From Epiperipatus broadwayi (lineage: Eukaryota > Onychophora > Udeonychophora > Euonychophora > Peripatidae), in NCBI GenBank assembly GCA_028023455.1, contig JAQFVV010012397.1:4360888-4424887 (forward strand): 64,000 bases of DNA, in the 5' to 3' direction. The position numbers were made by a program, and so were the translations under genes. Shown in pieces: positions 24,495-36,352 of this stretch; positions within the stretch are counted from its first letter, which is position 1; each line of letters starts with the position of its first letter. A model generated the notes under the pieces. The model ran no database searches, had not been told where the DNA came from, and worked only from the letters and a program-made list of their open reading frames with translations.

Positions 24495-26090
24495 AAGTTA
24501 ATTAGTAAATTCCATACACTGTGTATTATGACAGCGGGTTAACTTATAGGTTTATTTGCCATTGTCATATGAGCAGATTCCTTGAATTTTCTTCTTTGCA
24601 CCTTTTATCTCTATCCAATATTCTTTTATTTTCCCCAATTAAATATATGGTCATTGGAACATACATGGTCTGCTACTATAGACACATCTGTTTTTTCTCT
24701 TTTAATCATTAGTGTGGATTTTTAAATCACTGTTCAACAAGGTGACAGGTCTCACAAATATATTTTCTTTCCACATTCACATAGTATTTCATAGATGCAG
24801 TTTTTGTTCTTCAGCATTTCCAGTTTTAGCTTGATAAAAGTAAGAATTACTCAAAGCGTAGTATGACTTTGGAAAATTGTGCTAATGTTATATTGACTGC
24901 AGATTTTTAATTTATCTGCCATTATGTATTAATACATTACAGTAACAATAATTGTTTTTTTCTTTTGGTGTCTCTTTTCATTGTTTATTAAAGGTTTCCT
25001 TGATGATGGCTGATGGATAACCATTTTTAATGAGAGTTTGTTCTATGTGAATCTTTTCAATTTCCAAATCGCTGGTTTCCAAACAAACTTCCTTTGTTCC
25101 ATTCCATAGTGATAGTATAATTCCATGTTTAGTGCTTCTGGTATGATTGGATGTATATGCCAAGTACTTTCCATTGTGTGTTGGTTTCCTTTACATTGTT
25201 GTTTTTACTTTGCCCTGACACAGTCTTGTCACAAGAACATCTAAGGATGTCAATTTTTGTTCTCATTTTGTGAATTTAATTGAAGGAGATATGTTGTTGA
25301 TATGTGTCAAGAATGACTAATTGCACCTCATGATATGGTCATACCACAAATGTATCAGCAACAGAGTGAAGTCATACTTTAGACAGACATTGAGTAGTAT
25401 TTATGGATGTGGTTTAAAGTTCTTCTATGTAAATGTCACTCAACAAGGTGACTGTTATTCCCATGGCTATCCCTTGATTTTGTTGGGGAAAATTCTGAGT
25501 TATATTGAAAGTATGTTATTGTTATGCAGAATGTTAGTAATTCCATTATACTATCAATAGGTAGAGTTGTTTTAGTTGGTAGACTATCATTAAATAATCT
25601 GTTCTTTACAATAGACAATGCTTCATCATATTATACATTTGTAAATAGATTTTCCATGTTAAAGTCCACCAGTATGTCAGTTCTTTCTATGTTTATGTCC
25701 CTGACTAATTCTTCAAAGTGCTTAGAATCCCTGATGAAAGAATATGTCATATATACCAATGGAGTAAGAACTGCGAGAAGAAATTTCAGCAAATTTTGAT
25801 ATAGTGAATTTTTAGAACTAAAAAAAGGCCTTAATGGAACATTGTTTTTATGGATTTTAGGTAGTTCATATAGATAAGGAATCTTGCTGAAATATGAAGT
25901 TAATTTCCTTTTTTCTGAATCACTAAATACCTACAATGCTTCTGAATAATGCTTGTATTTTATCTTTGTATTTGGAATTTAATTTTTTGCTGCTGTTTTG
26001 TAGTGGCCTGCAATGAGATGTCCTTGAATTTTGTTATCATAATCAATTTTATCCATTATAATTGTAGTGTTACCTTGGTTGCATATACAC
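24495..26090 (-). pseudogene. Second Penelope-like element, decayed
   Basis: Minus-strand translation gives the ordered hallmarks of a PLE: GNTTIIMDKIDYDNK (near 26040-26080), YLYELPKIHKNNVPLRPF (near 25820-25880), TYSFIRDSKHFEELV and DILVDFNMENLFTNV (near 25650-25750), MELLTFCITITYFQYN (near 25470-25540), a degraded catalytic region ADTFVVW where YVDD is expected, LDVLVTRLCQGK and the YRKPTH segment (near 25180-25250), IEKIHIEQTLIKNGYPSAIIKE (24978-25060), and then a GIY-YIG-type C terminus with NCIYEILCECGKK (near 24770-24810), VADHVCSNDHIFNW and KFKESAHMTM (near 24570-24690). Several stops and frameshifts make it inactive. It differs from the PLE at 1-972. Confidence 0.88.
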
Positions 26091-26676
26091 ACCTAACTAT
26101 TAATATGTATACAAAATATTAAATATAACAATAAATATTTTTAATTTAAGATTAAGGCCTTATAATATCTATAATGATAAGATCTTGCCATGTAAAATAT
26201 TTAAACAGTTGATGATTTAGAGAATAAATACAACAGCATTGATTTATATAAGGTATAATATCAGTAGGTCTTGAGTAGTTTTTACAGTAGTGTCTATTTT
26301 TTCTTCATAGCATTATTATGACAGAAGCTGTCTGGGTTTGGCAAACATCAGCATTAGTTTCTAGATCTGACTGCTTTTTCTGGGTATTTTTTCTGGTGTG
26401 GTTTTTAGGTATTTAGCCACACGTGGTAGCTAGTTTTCTCTTAGATAATATAATCATACTGGCTGTTATAACTGGAAAATTAAAAATTGCTCTAAGAAGA
26501 GCCAGGAAGATATAACTATCAAAATTACAATGGAAAACAGTTTTAACTAGTGGTTTTTCTTTTCGGCATTGGATCACTATGACACTACTTCTTATGATGA
26601 GTCTTCAAGTAGCTAAAGTAAACTGCATTTCCCAGACTGAACTGAGACAGAATGCCTTGATTGCTTGTTTCAGATC
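26091..26676. other. Unassigned stretch between PLE and element B
   Basis: Less AT-rich than average, especially about 26320-26670. It lies immediately upstream of the PLE in that element's orientation and could include its 5' region. No motif recognised. Confidence 0.35.
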
Positions 26677-26827
26677 TATTTATTTCTATCACATGATCAC
26701 ATTTCCTATACTAGCACATTAATTGTTGATAAACAGAGCAAAACTCTCCATGCAGTATTGCCACCTGTGCTAAACAGAGTAATATGCCAGAAGGCTTGTG
26801 CATAAAATCCCTATCTAATGCCTACTC

Positions 26828-26886
26828 ATCCAATATCCCCAGACTAGTTTCTGGCTTGTGGCCTTCGTCAGTGAGGAGCTTTGGAT
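26828..26886 (-). ncRNA. Candidate hammerhead ribozyme, family F (locus B, unit 1)
   Basis: Minus strand: CTGACGA, stem II GGC/GCC around a CACAA loop, GAAA, ACTAGT, C, then TGGGGA-TA-TTGGAT pairing with ATCCAA...TCCTCA. Predicted cleavage lies between 26841 and 26842, 456 bp from the equivalent bond in unit 2, which would define the monomer. Confidence 0.72.
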
Positions 26887-27283
26887 CTGAGAGCACTGCA
26901 TCTAGATCTTAGGATCTAATGCAACCCTCCAGCAACCACCTTTTATTTCTACTTAACTACAAAACTATGAGAATGAAATTGAAAACACAAAAAATATTTT
27001 CAATCTAAGCTCAATAGCTTATATAGTCATATGGGTCTGAACGCAGTTCAGCACCCATACATTTTGGTGTCTTTGGCTCTTTTACAACCATAGCCACCAC
27101 TATCCTATTAGGCAGGATTGGTGTTAAACCATTAAGCATCACATGATCACATTTCCTATACTAGCACATTAATTGCTGATAAACAGAGCAAAACTCTCCA
27201 TACAGTATTGCCACCTGTGCTAAACAGAGTAATCAATGGATGCCAGAAGGCTTGTGCATAAAATCCCTATCTAATGCCTACTC

Positions 27284-27342
27284 ATCCAATATCCCCAGAC
27301 TAGTTTCTGGCTTGTGGCCTTTGTCAGTGAGGAGCTTTGGAT
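27284..27342 (-). ncRNA. Candidate hammerhead ribozyme, family F (locus B, unit 2), catalytic-box mutation
   Basis: Same structure as unit 1, but the first box reads CTGACAA instead of CTGACGA, which changes the catalytic G (G8 in hammerhead numbering). Expected to be inactive. Confidence 0.65.
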
Positions 27343-27440
27343 CTGAGAGCACTGCATCTAGATCTTAGGATCTAATGCAACCCTCTAGCAACCACCTTTT
27401 ATTTCTACCTAACTACAAAACTATGAGAATGAAATTGAAA

Positions 27441-28075
27441 ACACAATAATATTTTCGATCTAAGTCAGTAGCTTATATAGTCATATGGGTCTGAACTCAG
27501 TTCAGCACATACATTCTGGTGTTTTTGGCTCTTTAACAACCATAGCCACCACTATTCTATTAGGCAGAATTGGTGTTAAACCACTAAACAACACATGATC
27601 ACAATCTCTTATGCTAGCACATAACTGTCATTAAACTATTGAGCTTAGATTGAAAATATTATTGTGTTTTAATTTCATTCTTATAGTTTTGTAGTTAAGT
27701 AGAGATAAAAGGTGGCTGCTGAAGGGTTGCATTAGATCCTAATATCTAGGCACAGCGCTCTCAGATCCAAGGCTCCTCACTGATGAAGGCCTCAGCCAGA
27801 AATTAGTTTGGGGATATTGGATGAGTAGGTACTAGATGGTGATTTTATGTACATGTTTTCTGGCATCCATTGATTACTCTGGTTGGCACAGAGTGGCACT
27901 ACTGTATGGAGAGATTTGCCTGTTTAATAACAGTTATGTGCTAGCATAAGAGATGGGGATCATGTGATGTTTAGTCATTTATTATATCATTGACATAGAA
28001 TAATATTGACACACGTATATAGAATTATTCACTATTTATACATTGATTAACATTTGCAATACACATATGTATGAA
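27441..28075. repeat. About 635-bp segment duplicated from locus A
   Basis: Matches 16550-17185 at a nearly constant offset of 10,890-10,891 bp with only scattered substitutions, including about 100 bp of A's flank beyond its TSD. The left junction lies between about 27407 and 27441, where B-type diagnostic bases change to A-type. The right junction is at 28075, where the sequence passes directly into GAGTTTTGCTCTG of an inverted B-type unit. Confidence 0.85.
27765..27822 (+). ncRNA. Candidate hammerhead ribozyme, family F (locus B, A-derived unit)
   Basis: CTGATGA at 27780-27786, stem II GGC-CTCA-GCC, GAAA at 27799-27802, ATTAGT and T, then TGGGGA-TA-TTGGAT. Stem II is restored relative to the locus A copy; the H17 base is T. 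Confidence 0.68.
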
Positions 28076-28409
28076 GAGTTTTGCTCTGTTTATCAACAAT
28101 TAATGTGCTAGTATAGGAAATGTGATCATGTGATGCTTAGTGGTTTAACACCAATCATGCCTAATAGGATAGTGGTGGCTATGGTTGTAAAAGATCCAAT
28201 GGCTATGGTTGTAAAAGATCCAAAGACACCAAAATGTATGGGTGCTGAACTGAGTTCAGACCCATATGATTATATAAGCTATTGAGCTTAGATTGAAAAT
28301 ATTTTTTGTGTTTTCAATTTCATTCTCATAGTTTTGTAGTTAAGTAGAAATAAAAGGTGGTTGATAGAGGGTTGCATTAGATCCTAAGATCTAGATGCAG
28401 TGCTCTCAG

Positions 28410-28468
28410 ATCCAAAGCTCCTCACTGACGAAGGCCACAAGCCAGAAACTAGTCTGGGGATATTGGAT
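28410..28468 (+). ncRNA. Candidate hammerhead ribozyme, family F (locus B, terminal inverted unit), best copy
   Basis: ATCCAA (28410-28415) and TCCTCA, CTGACGA (28425-28431), stem II GGC/GCC with CACAA loop, GAAA (28445-28448), ACTAGT, cleavage C at 28454, then TGGGGA-TA-TTGGAT (28455-28468). Stem I forms two 6-bp helices around an asymmetric internal loop. All catalytic bases are present. The one departure from the consensus is an A-A mismatch at the base of stem II, where G-C is usual. Confidence 0.75.
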
Positions 28469-28583
28469 GAGTAGGCATTAGATAGGGATTTTATGCACAA
28501 GCCTTCTGGCATCCATTGATTACTCTGTTTAGCACAGGTGGCAATACTGTATGGAGAGTTTTGCTCTGTTTATTTATTTCTAT

Positions 28584-31207
28584 TTGATGTTCTCAACAAC
28601 ACGTTTTCCAAGTGATGGATTCATCACCAACTAGTGACAATATTTGATCTGTTTTCTTACAATAACATATTTTTGGAAAACATTTTTAAAATTTGCTTTA
28701 CAATATGTCATGAAAACAAGATTTTCAGATATTATATCATGGATTTGTAAATAAACAAATGAAAGACAAAAAATAGTTTTTTGTCCTCTTTAGTTACCTG
28801 AGTTGGCCAATAGGAAGAAAGAATAAAATTGTCATCAACATTTAAATTTTAAATAATATCTTTTAAATTATTCCTAATTCCAAAATTTTAATATCATATC
28901 TAGATTTACCATCACATTTACTACAAAGGTACAGGAGATTTTATTTTAAACATTAAAAAAAAGCAAACTAAACAGAGTTCAAAATGCTTTAGATTTTTTT
29001 AGAAACTATGCACTTCAAATTATTCAATTTTTTTCATATATTGGGACTACTTCTCTTTACATTGCAGTTCATTATTTTATTATTTCTCATATATTACAAA
29101 GTAAATATTTAATAATATGATGAAATTCATGACTTTTTAAAATCATTTATATCATTATATCCAAGTGATAGACATATACACGCACACACTGCAGTTTAAT
29201 TATTTATTACTTAATTTTGATGCTGAATATTTATTAAACTTTTTTTTTCTCATGTAAATTTGTAATATAACTAATTCAAGCTGCTATCAGGCTTATTATA
29301 GTTACAATATATATATATTTTAACGGTCAATGAAAAGAGCCTTAAACGTATCAGCACTACACGGGCGCCATCTAGGCATTTGAACCTAGAAAAATTTATA
29401 TAGTAGGCAGATACATAAGTTAAGATTCAAAAATTTTCTTATATATATTATTCTGACCGTTTGCCCAAGGTCACTAGCTCATAGAGTAGCAGAGATTTTA
29501 AACATTTATAAGTTTCAATAGATTTCTATTCTCTAAGTATATATTAAATATTTAGGACAATAAAATAAAAGGAGTCACTGCCAGTAATTAACACACAAAT
29601 AGATTTTTATTAACGCACATTTAAAATTGAGGAATAAATTTATTTTTAGATTTTAACATTAATATTTTTTTTTAAAATTTAAATTACTATTTTAAATAGA
29701 TCGCACAGATGGATATTTAAATTACATTTTACTTTAGCATGTCGAGCATAGATAGTCTACATAGATTTTTTTCACTTAAAAACTTATCAAAACATTCATT
29801 CAATCTCAGACTAAAAGTTCATAGTCAACCCAATGCCTGCTTCCAGATATGTAGTCACAATCGATGCAATATGAAGATGCTAGCATAAAACCATGCAGAC
29901 AGGAATGTGCATCTGACAGCGTGATATTATTTGAAGGAAATGATCCATGTCTAGAACAGGAAAGTGCATCTGTCAGACTAAGGAATCATGTATATATATA
30001 TATATTTAAAGAGTGCTACTTATGGGGGGAGAGCGGTCTTTCTGCTGACTTATAAATCCCTGTCCATAGAGCTAGAAGGGGTTAATGGTGCAGGAAATAC
30101 AACTTTGGGGTCATGCATTCAGGTGGGCACATTGTCCTGTATGCTAAACATGCTTCACATTACATTAATATAAACATCTATATATCTCTCCATTAGCACT
30201 GACACAACCACGAAACAAATAGCCTGAAATTAAAAGCCCTTAAATTAAACATAAACGAATTTAAACATAGTTATTAATCTTTATCCATGCAGCTATCTAC
30301 ACCCAACTTTAAATTTAATACATTTAGTTAAAACATAATACACACACAAAAAAATGAAATGGAAATGATTGCTTAAACATCTACATAAAAAAATATTCTT
30401 TAAGTCAGATAAGAGTTTTTATTTTCAGTTATTAATTACTTGCAATTTTAGGAAAGTTCTTATTAGATAGACACAATAGTTCATACTTTACGGTTTTAAT
30501 AGATTGAGAAGTCCATCTTCGTGATCACTTTCGTAGATTTTGTCCTTCTTTGAAATGAAACTGCGACTTGCCATGCATTTGGTCAGGAACTGTCATCCAG
30601 AGGCCTCAGCTGGTTTGTCCAGAAAATTAAATTTATTGCAGACTTCCACATCGTGAAAATCTGCAATATAGCTAGTTATAACGATCTATTCATAGTCAGC
30701 TCTAAGATAACAATTATAATAATAATTTGGCTTTTATATTTTTATTAGTCTCTTATCATTAGATCTTGAGATTCAATGAGCAAAATGCCACTAATCCATT
30801 CGTGTTTCAGTTATGGTCTGTGCTGTCATTTTCGTGTTTGCATTGGTCATTTAATTCCTTTGTATTCTCTTATCTGACCATTTAATTTATTTTACATGCC
30901 TCACGAGGTAGTTTGCTTTTGAACAATCATTTAATTAATAAGACAATCATTTCCATTTTCTAAGACTATAGAAATCAACATTATTTCTATTTTTAAAATA
31001 TCAATCTTTATATCTTTACTTTTTTACAAAAAAATTACTTTCAAATATTTTTATTTTTTAAAAGTTTTTAAAGTTGTCCATCATGCGATCTATATATACG
31101 TTAAACAGTTTTTAAATTAAGTTTTTTTTTCTTTTTAATAAATCAATTTTTATTTATGATCTTTTATTTTAATTTTAAAATAATGTGATGGGATATTATA
31201 TTCCGTT

Positions 31208-31209
<2 letters not shown>
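28584..31209. other. No recognised gene; some less AT-rich patches
   Basis: Contains an 8-bp inverted pair AACGGTCA/TGACCGTT spanning about 29322-29460, and less AT-rich patches at about 29850-30170 and 30500-30710. Short open frames at 29864-30173 have no recognisable motif. Confidence 0.45.

Positions 31210-31243
<34 letters not shown>
31210..31243. repeat. (AT)n microsatellite
   Basis: Perfect AT dinucleotide run of about 34 bp. Confidence 0.95.
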
Positions 31244-31247
<4 letters not shown>

Positions 31248-34200
31248 CCTCACTTCCAGGAAATATGTAATTATAATCACTTGATCTAGCTCAGATAAAT
31301 AACTATGCTTATCTAAAATGTATCTAAATCAACAATAACTATATTTTTAAATAATATTAATTATCAAATTAGATTAACTAATAAATAATAATACAGTTCT
31401 GTTTTATAAAATTAAATAAATGAATATCTAATAAAATCATGAGACTATGAAGTGAATTTACAAGTGGCAGAATGAATACATTAAGCTAATATCCCACAGG
31501 ATATCACCTTAATGGCATAAGAATACTATCCATACTCCTATTACTTAAATACTACATTTATAATACTCTTACATCTTTAATCAAAATTAATTAAGTACAT
31601 AACTCTTAATAACAAATTAATCTGAATATCTTTATTAAAATTAATTTAACTCAAATTATCTCAGGTTCTCTTAAAATAATTCTAAATTAGTTATAACTTT
31701 TGTAATCAAGTATGATAAGGGATTTAATATCATTCCTAACTACAATTCAATAATACTAATAATAACAAAATAATAATACTAATCTTTGATCTATAATTTA
31801 CTCTCCTATCTTTCTACTTATAATGTTGTTCTTGTATATCACATAATAATAATATAATATAATCCTCTCTTATTCATATGGCATCTTAAGTAAACAGGTA
31901 TGATATGATATTATAATACGAGAATATGTGGCAATCATTACTAAGATGATTCAATGTAAATCTTTGGTAATTATTCCATGACCATCATAATAAAATCATA
32001 AATAAAACTTCTTAAATAAAACATATCAATAAAAAAACATTATAACTCTTAAATAACAATTTTATTTATGATGTGCAAATAATATGTCTTCATTATAATT
32101 ATCTGTGATTATGTAATTGTGATGTGAAGAAATTGAGTCGACACCAAGACTTATAAAGACATTTAACAATTTTATTAACAAACTTAACAATAAAATTATT
32201 TACATTATTTACAATCTGAAAGAATTCTATTTATTCACATTTAAATACTTTTCGAGTACAAATTAAATGATCTAAAATATAGGATACAGAACATTTTTCT
32301 TAAAATATCTCTTATTTTCAAAATATTATTATATAATTTTTTGTTACAGTTATTAAATTTTATTAATTCCATAGGTTTTAAAACATATAAGGTAATACTT
32401 TTACTATGAACTTATTCTGGTTATTTAGTTTTTTAAAAAATAATTTATTATTCTGTATAGTCTTTCTTCAATAAATAATTATGTGATCGACCTTGATTAA
32501 TAGCATACCATCAAACTAAGCTGCTTACTAATTATTACTTTAAACTTCAAATATAGTATATGTATTAGTGTATTGTCATAAAATTATTTTTATAAAACTT
32601 ATGACTACTTACATTCATTAAACACGATTTAGTCTATTACCTTTACTTGTAAATAAAACATGCATTAAAAGTATGTCTTTAAAAATTCTTAATAACTAAA
32701 TAGTATCATTATAAATCCCTTTTAATTTATCAATTATTTATTTTATAAAAAAAATATATATAATTTTTAAATATGAGAAGTTTTACGATTCTTTCACTGA
32801 TGAACTTATGTTCTTATAATTTTCTACACTTATTTTTACTCTAAGTAATATAACTTATCTTATCCACTTTAAGAACAATTCTGTATTTCCAAACTTATTT
32901 ATTATTTCCAATTTTAAACTACTATCTTTTACAATGTAAACCAAGACAATTTTAATAAATAAATAAACCAGTAGGTATATGGTATAAACTATAACTTCAA
33001 CTTAATAACATCTTTATTAACTAATCATCATGGTCACAGTGTACAAGAAATGTGGTATGACTTATTTGTCTAATAACCTCTACTACGAAATATAATGTCC
33101 AGGCTATTTATTCAGCACTATGGCACATTAAAGTTTAACACCTATAAAATAAACACTGCAATGAATATACACAAGCTATAGGGCTATGTTATCTATACTT
33201 GTATAATCATCATTATAGTATACTCTTATTCCCATATAAATAAACCCTACATACAATATTATCTTGGTCTCATGTAACCTAATACTAAGATATTATCACC
33301 AAAGATCTATTACCTTACATCGCTCAATTCATTCCTAAATTTCTATAATAACAAATAAATTCATTTTTAAAATAACAGTCTAACTAACTAATAAGACAAG
33401 ATTATTTTATCCTTTGGTAGTTCTCAAACTTAAGTATAAACAATCAGAATCAATGTCATATTTTTAATACTTTAAACTACTCAAATAAAACATCCAGTTC
33501 AGTCATAATAGAATCATATACTTATATTTCCCTTACATTTAAATATCTTTACGATATCAATAAAATTATGTATATTCTTAAAATAACTAAACACATGATA
33601 AATTATGTGTAGGTATCGTGTTTTATATACACATCCATACATTCACACAATATAATAAAATACATTATAAAATCACAAATATTTTACATTATTACCATAA
33701 GTAACTTTTGTTGGCAATTACTTAGTTGAGGTCTTCTGGATTATGAACTAAATAAAACATTTTATTATCGTTTATTCCACATTATCACACTTTAAAATAT
33801 ATTAAGTTTTTTTTAAAAAATTATTAAAGAGTTTTTTTTTTTTTACAATAAAATTTTAATTACTAGGTTAGTAAATAATTTAATGTTCTATGTTCCTATT
33901 TTATCTCTATACTATGAATAAGTATTACTATAAATTTTTTAGTAAAAAATAATTTAAAATTATATTTACAACAGCTCCATTACACTTTCTTGTGATGAAA
34001 TGTTCTTTTCTCGATAATAAGTTCATTACAGGAAGTGTCTTTTTCTCCTGGTAAAACATTAGTAACACACTTTTGCCACCAATAACTACGCATGCTCCAA
34101 TTCTCCTCATTGCAACATAAAATCCAAAAATGACTGTTCATGTTAAATACGGTAAGTTTACTTTTAATCCATATTATCCAAATTGATATAATTAATATTT

Positions 34201-35932
34201 TTTTTTATTTCCAAAATTTTAAAATATTCAGGTATCCATTACTATGTCAATATCCAATTAAATACTTTTGATATTCTTCATTAAGATAATTTTCAAATTA
34301 TTCTAACTTTTCCATATTTACTGAGGTTCAATGTCTTCTGATACAAACAATAAACTTCCCCATCATTCACCGATAACTTAAATTATTTCCACAAATAAAT
34401 TCAGAAAACTTTTTGTATGTCCAGCATACAATAATTATTAATTTTGAATATTTTAAAATATGACATAAATCATATTTTTAAATGATCTTAATTTTTATTT
34501 TTAAAAAAAATTCCAGTTTTAAATTATGTTCAATATTTCTTCAGAAAGAAATATCTTAGCATTCCAAAATAATTGCTTGGTCAAATTTAAAGGTTTTTTC
34601 TTTTTAAAAGCATTTTCCCATCGTATTTTATTCTCCATTTTTGATGAAATTCTTTATATTCTCTCTGTGAAGTTCTTTCTATGAAATTCAGTCGTAAATT
34701 AATATGACTTATTAACACAGGCAAAATTATATGCTTTATACAACAATAACACTTGAATATTTCCATCAATCTTTTTATATTTAGTGACAACTTCTCCATG
34801 TTTAAAGCTAATGATAAATTGAATAAAGTAGATTGGCAAGCAAGGGAACTACTTCTTTTTTAGCCTCACATTTCTATACCATGACCTTATAATAATAGAC
34901 TACTGTACTTTTATAAAATTGAAGTTAAATAAAATTGACTATTATTCTACCAATTAATTTACCAAAGTTGTGGAAATAATAACCATGGTATGACAGTATA
35001 TCGGTATAATGAGATAACAGTGACCTGGAAATTCCTGCACAGCTCATATATTTAAGCCTACTTTCCCTTTGATTGGTCAATCTCAACAATGCTTGCTCAC
35101 AAGACTGGGCAATGAATGCCAGATCAAAGTTAAAACTAATAATAATTTATTAAATATTTATTTTTATTATATTATTAAATTCTTAATTAATTTTCACATT
35201 TTATTTACACTTAAGGAATACTTTAAAATAACTTTTAAAAATCACATTATAATATTTATTACCATTTCTACCTTTATTTTAAACCTAATGTATTTATTTT
35301 CAACACAAAACATAAATCTAATTTCATCTATTATATTTATTTTAAAAATCTAATCTAATATTTATAACAGATAACATTTTATTTTCAAGCACAGGTGTGA
35401 ATATTACACATCACATGATTTACAAAACTAAATGAGATGCTAATAATTTAAATGAAACTAAAAGAAATAATTTAATTTATAAAATATTACATAGAACACT
35501 ATTATAGCACAATTTTAAAATAATTATTTTAATATTATAAAATCGAATATTACTTTACTCACTACATTATTACTTCTAATTAAAGGATTTTAAAATATAA
35601 CTATTAAATACAATTATTCTTATTGAATAATCTATTCATTTAACTTTAAAGCATTACTTTTAAAATTTACCTTAATTATTTATTTATAAGACTTATTAAA
35701 TCAGTATTTCCTATGGCCAGTTCTCCCAACCATACAATCTTATAATGATTTTTAGTTAACTGTTTTCTTACAAATATCAACATAATATTATACATCAATT
35801 ATTTTACTTGCCCTAACTAAATTATTAAAAGACCATCAAAACATAACATACATCATCCCTTGCTTAACTTTAAAATTTAAAATTTTCCAGTAAATTAATA
35901 GAAATAATCCATTATGACCTAAATAAAAGGAT

Positions 35933-35935
<3 letters not shown>
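31244..35935. other. Long G-poor AT-rich stretch
   Basis: The plus strand is conspicuously poor in G relative to C over several kilobases. No coding motif found on either strand; minus-strand open frames at 33928-34110 and 34587-34799 are unrecognised. In this window, recognised retroelement coding strands tend to be C-poor, so an old minus-strand element is possible but unproven. Confidence 0.45.
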
Positions 35936-35968
<33 letters not shown>

Positions 35969-36100
35969 AAAACCAAGCACTCTTCACAAACCTGGAGCTT
36001 AATTGTAAGTATAAGGGATTTGAACTCAGATTTTCAAGCACCCTTTAACTATCCATATTATTTCATACAACTGAAACACATGACCACACACATATAGAAA

Positions 36101-36142
36101 AGATAAATACTCACCAATATACATATTTTGTGCTAATCCAGC
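36101..36142 (-). ncRNA. Partial family E hammerhead (3' part)
   Basis: On the minus strand: GCTGGATTAGCAC (stem II and loop), AAAA where GAAA is expected, TATGTATA, TTGGTGAGTATTTATC (stem I 3' strand). The CTGATGA side is missing because of the fold-back junction. AGCAC confirms a full 5-bp stem II in the ancestor. Confidence 0.6.
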
Positions 36143-36181
36143 TTTTAATATAAACTGAGCATTGATTATATATGTGTGAGA

Positions 36182-36247
36182 GATGATAATCTGGACCAAT
36201 TGATGAGTGCTGGTTTAGCATGAAATATATATATTGATTATTTATCT
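36182..36247 (+). ncRNA. Candidate hammerhead ribozyme, family E, one catalytic-box mutation
   Basis: GATGATAA...GACCAA forms stem I with TTGATTATTTATC. The first box reads TTGATGA (36200-36206; C3 changed to T). Stem II is GTGCT-GGTTT-AGCAT (36207-36221), a 5-bp helix; then GAAA (36222-36225) and a self-complementary TA run as stem III. Probably inactive as it stands because of the C3 change. Confidence 0.7.
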
Positions 36248-36352
36248 TTTCTACGTGTGTGTGGTCATGGGTATCAGTTGTATGAGATAGTGTGGATAAT
36301 TGAAGGGTGCTTGAAAATCTGAGTTCAAATCCCCTATACTTAATATATATAT

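Larger units (their letters stand above)
26677..28583. mobile_element. Compound fold-back element B, family F, 13-bp TSD
   Basis: A 1.9-kb block bounded by a perfect 13-bp direct repeat, TATTTATTTCTAT, at 26677-26689 and 28571-28583. It holds two family F units in direct order (GAGCAAAACTCTCCAT at about 26736 and 27186, period about 450 bp), then a segment copied from locus A (27441-28075), then an inverted family F unit (28076-28570). The outer arms are reverse complements, so transcripts would fold into a very long hairpin. Four candidate hammerheads are present, two on each strand. No protein encoded. Confidence 0.82.
35936..36352. mobile_element. Family E fold-back pair, hammerhead-bearing SINE-like repeat
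   Basis: An inverted copy (35966-36140) and a direct copy (36143-36350) of the same repeat lie head to head. Shared landmarks are GGGTGCTTGAAAATCTGAG, TTCAAATCCC and CAGTTGTATGA. GAGTTCAAATCCC resembles a Pol III B box. The direct copy has a nearly complete hammerhead; the inverted copy starts inside the ribozyme, so the fold-back junction cuts through it. TA-rich tracts bound both ends. Confidence 0.75.

Noticed and set aside
24265-24495. 76-codon minus frame as a separate gene next to the PLE
   Set aside because: No motif; most likely PLE 3' region or chance.
29322-29460. AACGGTCA/TGACCGTT as terminal inverted repeats of a DNA transposon
   Set aside because: Eight bases only, no clear TSD and no second copy in the window.
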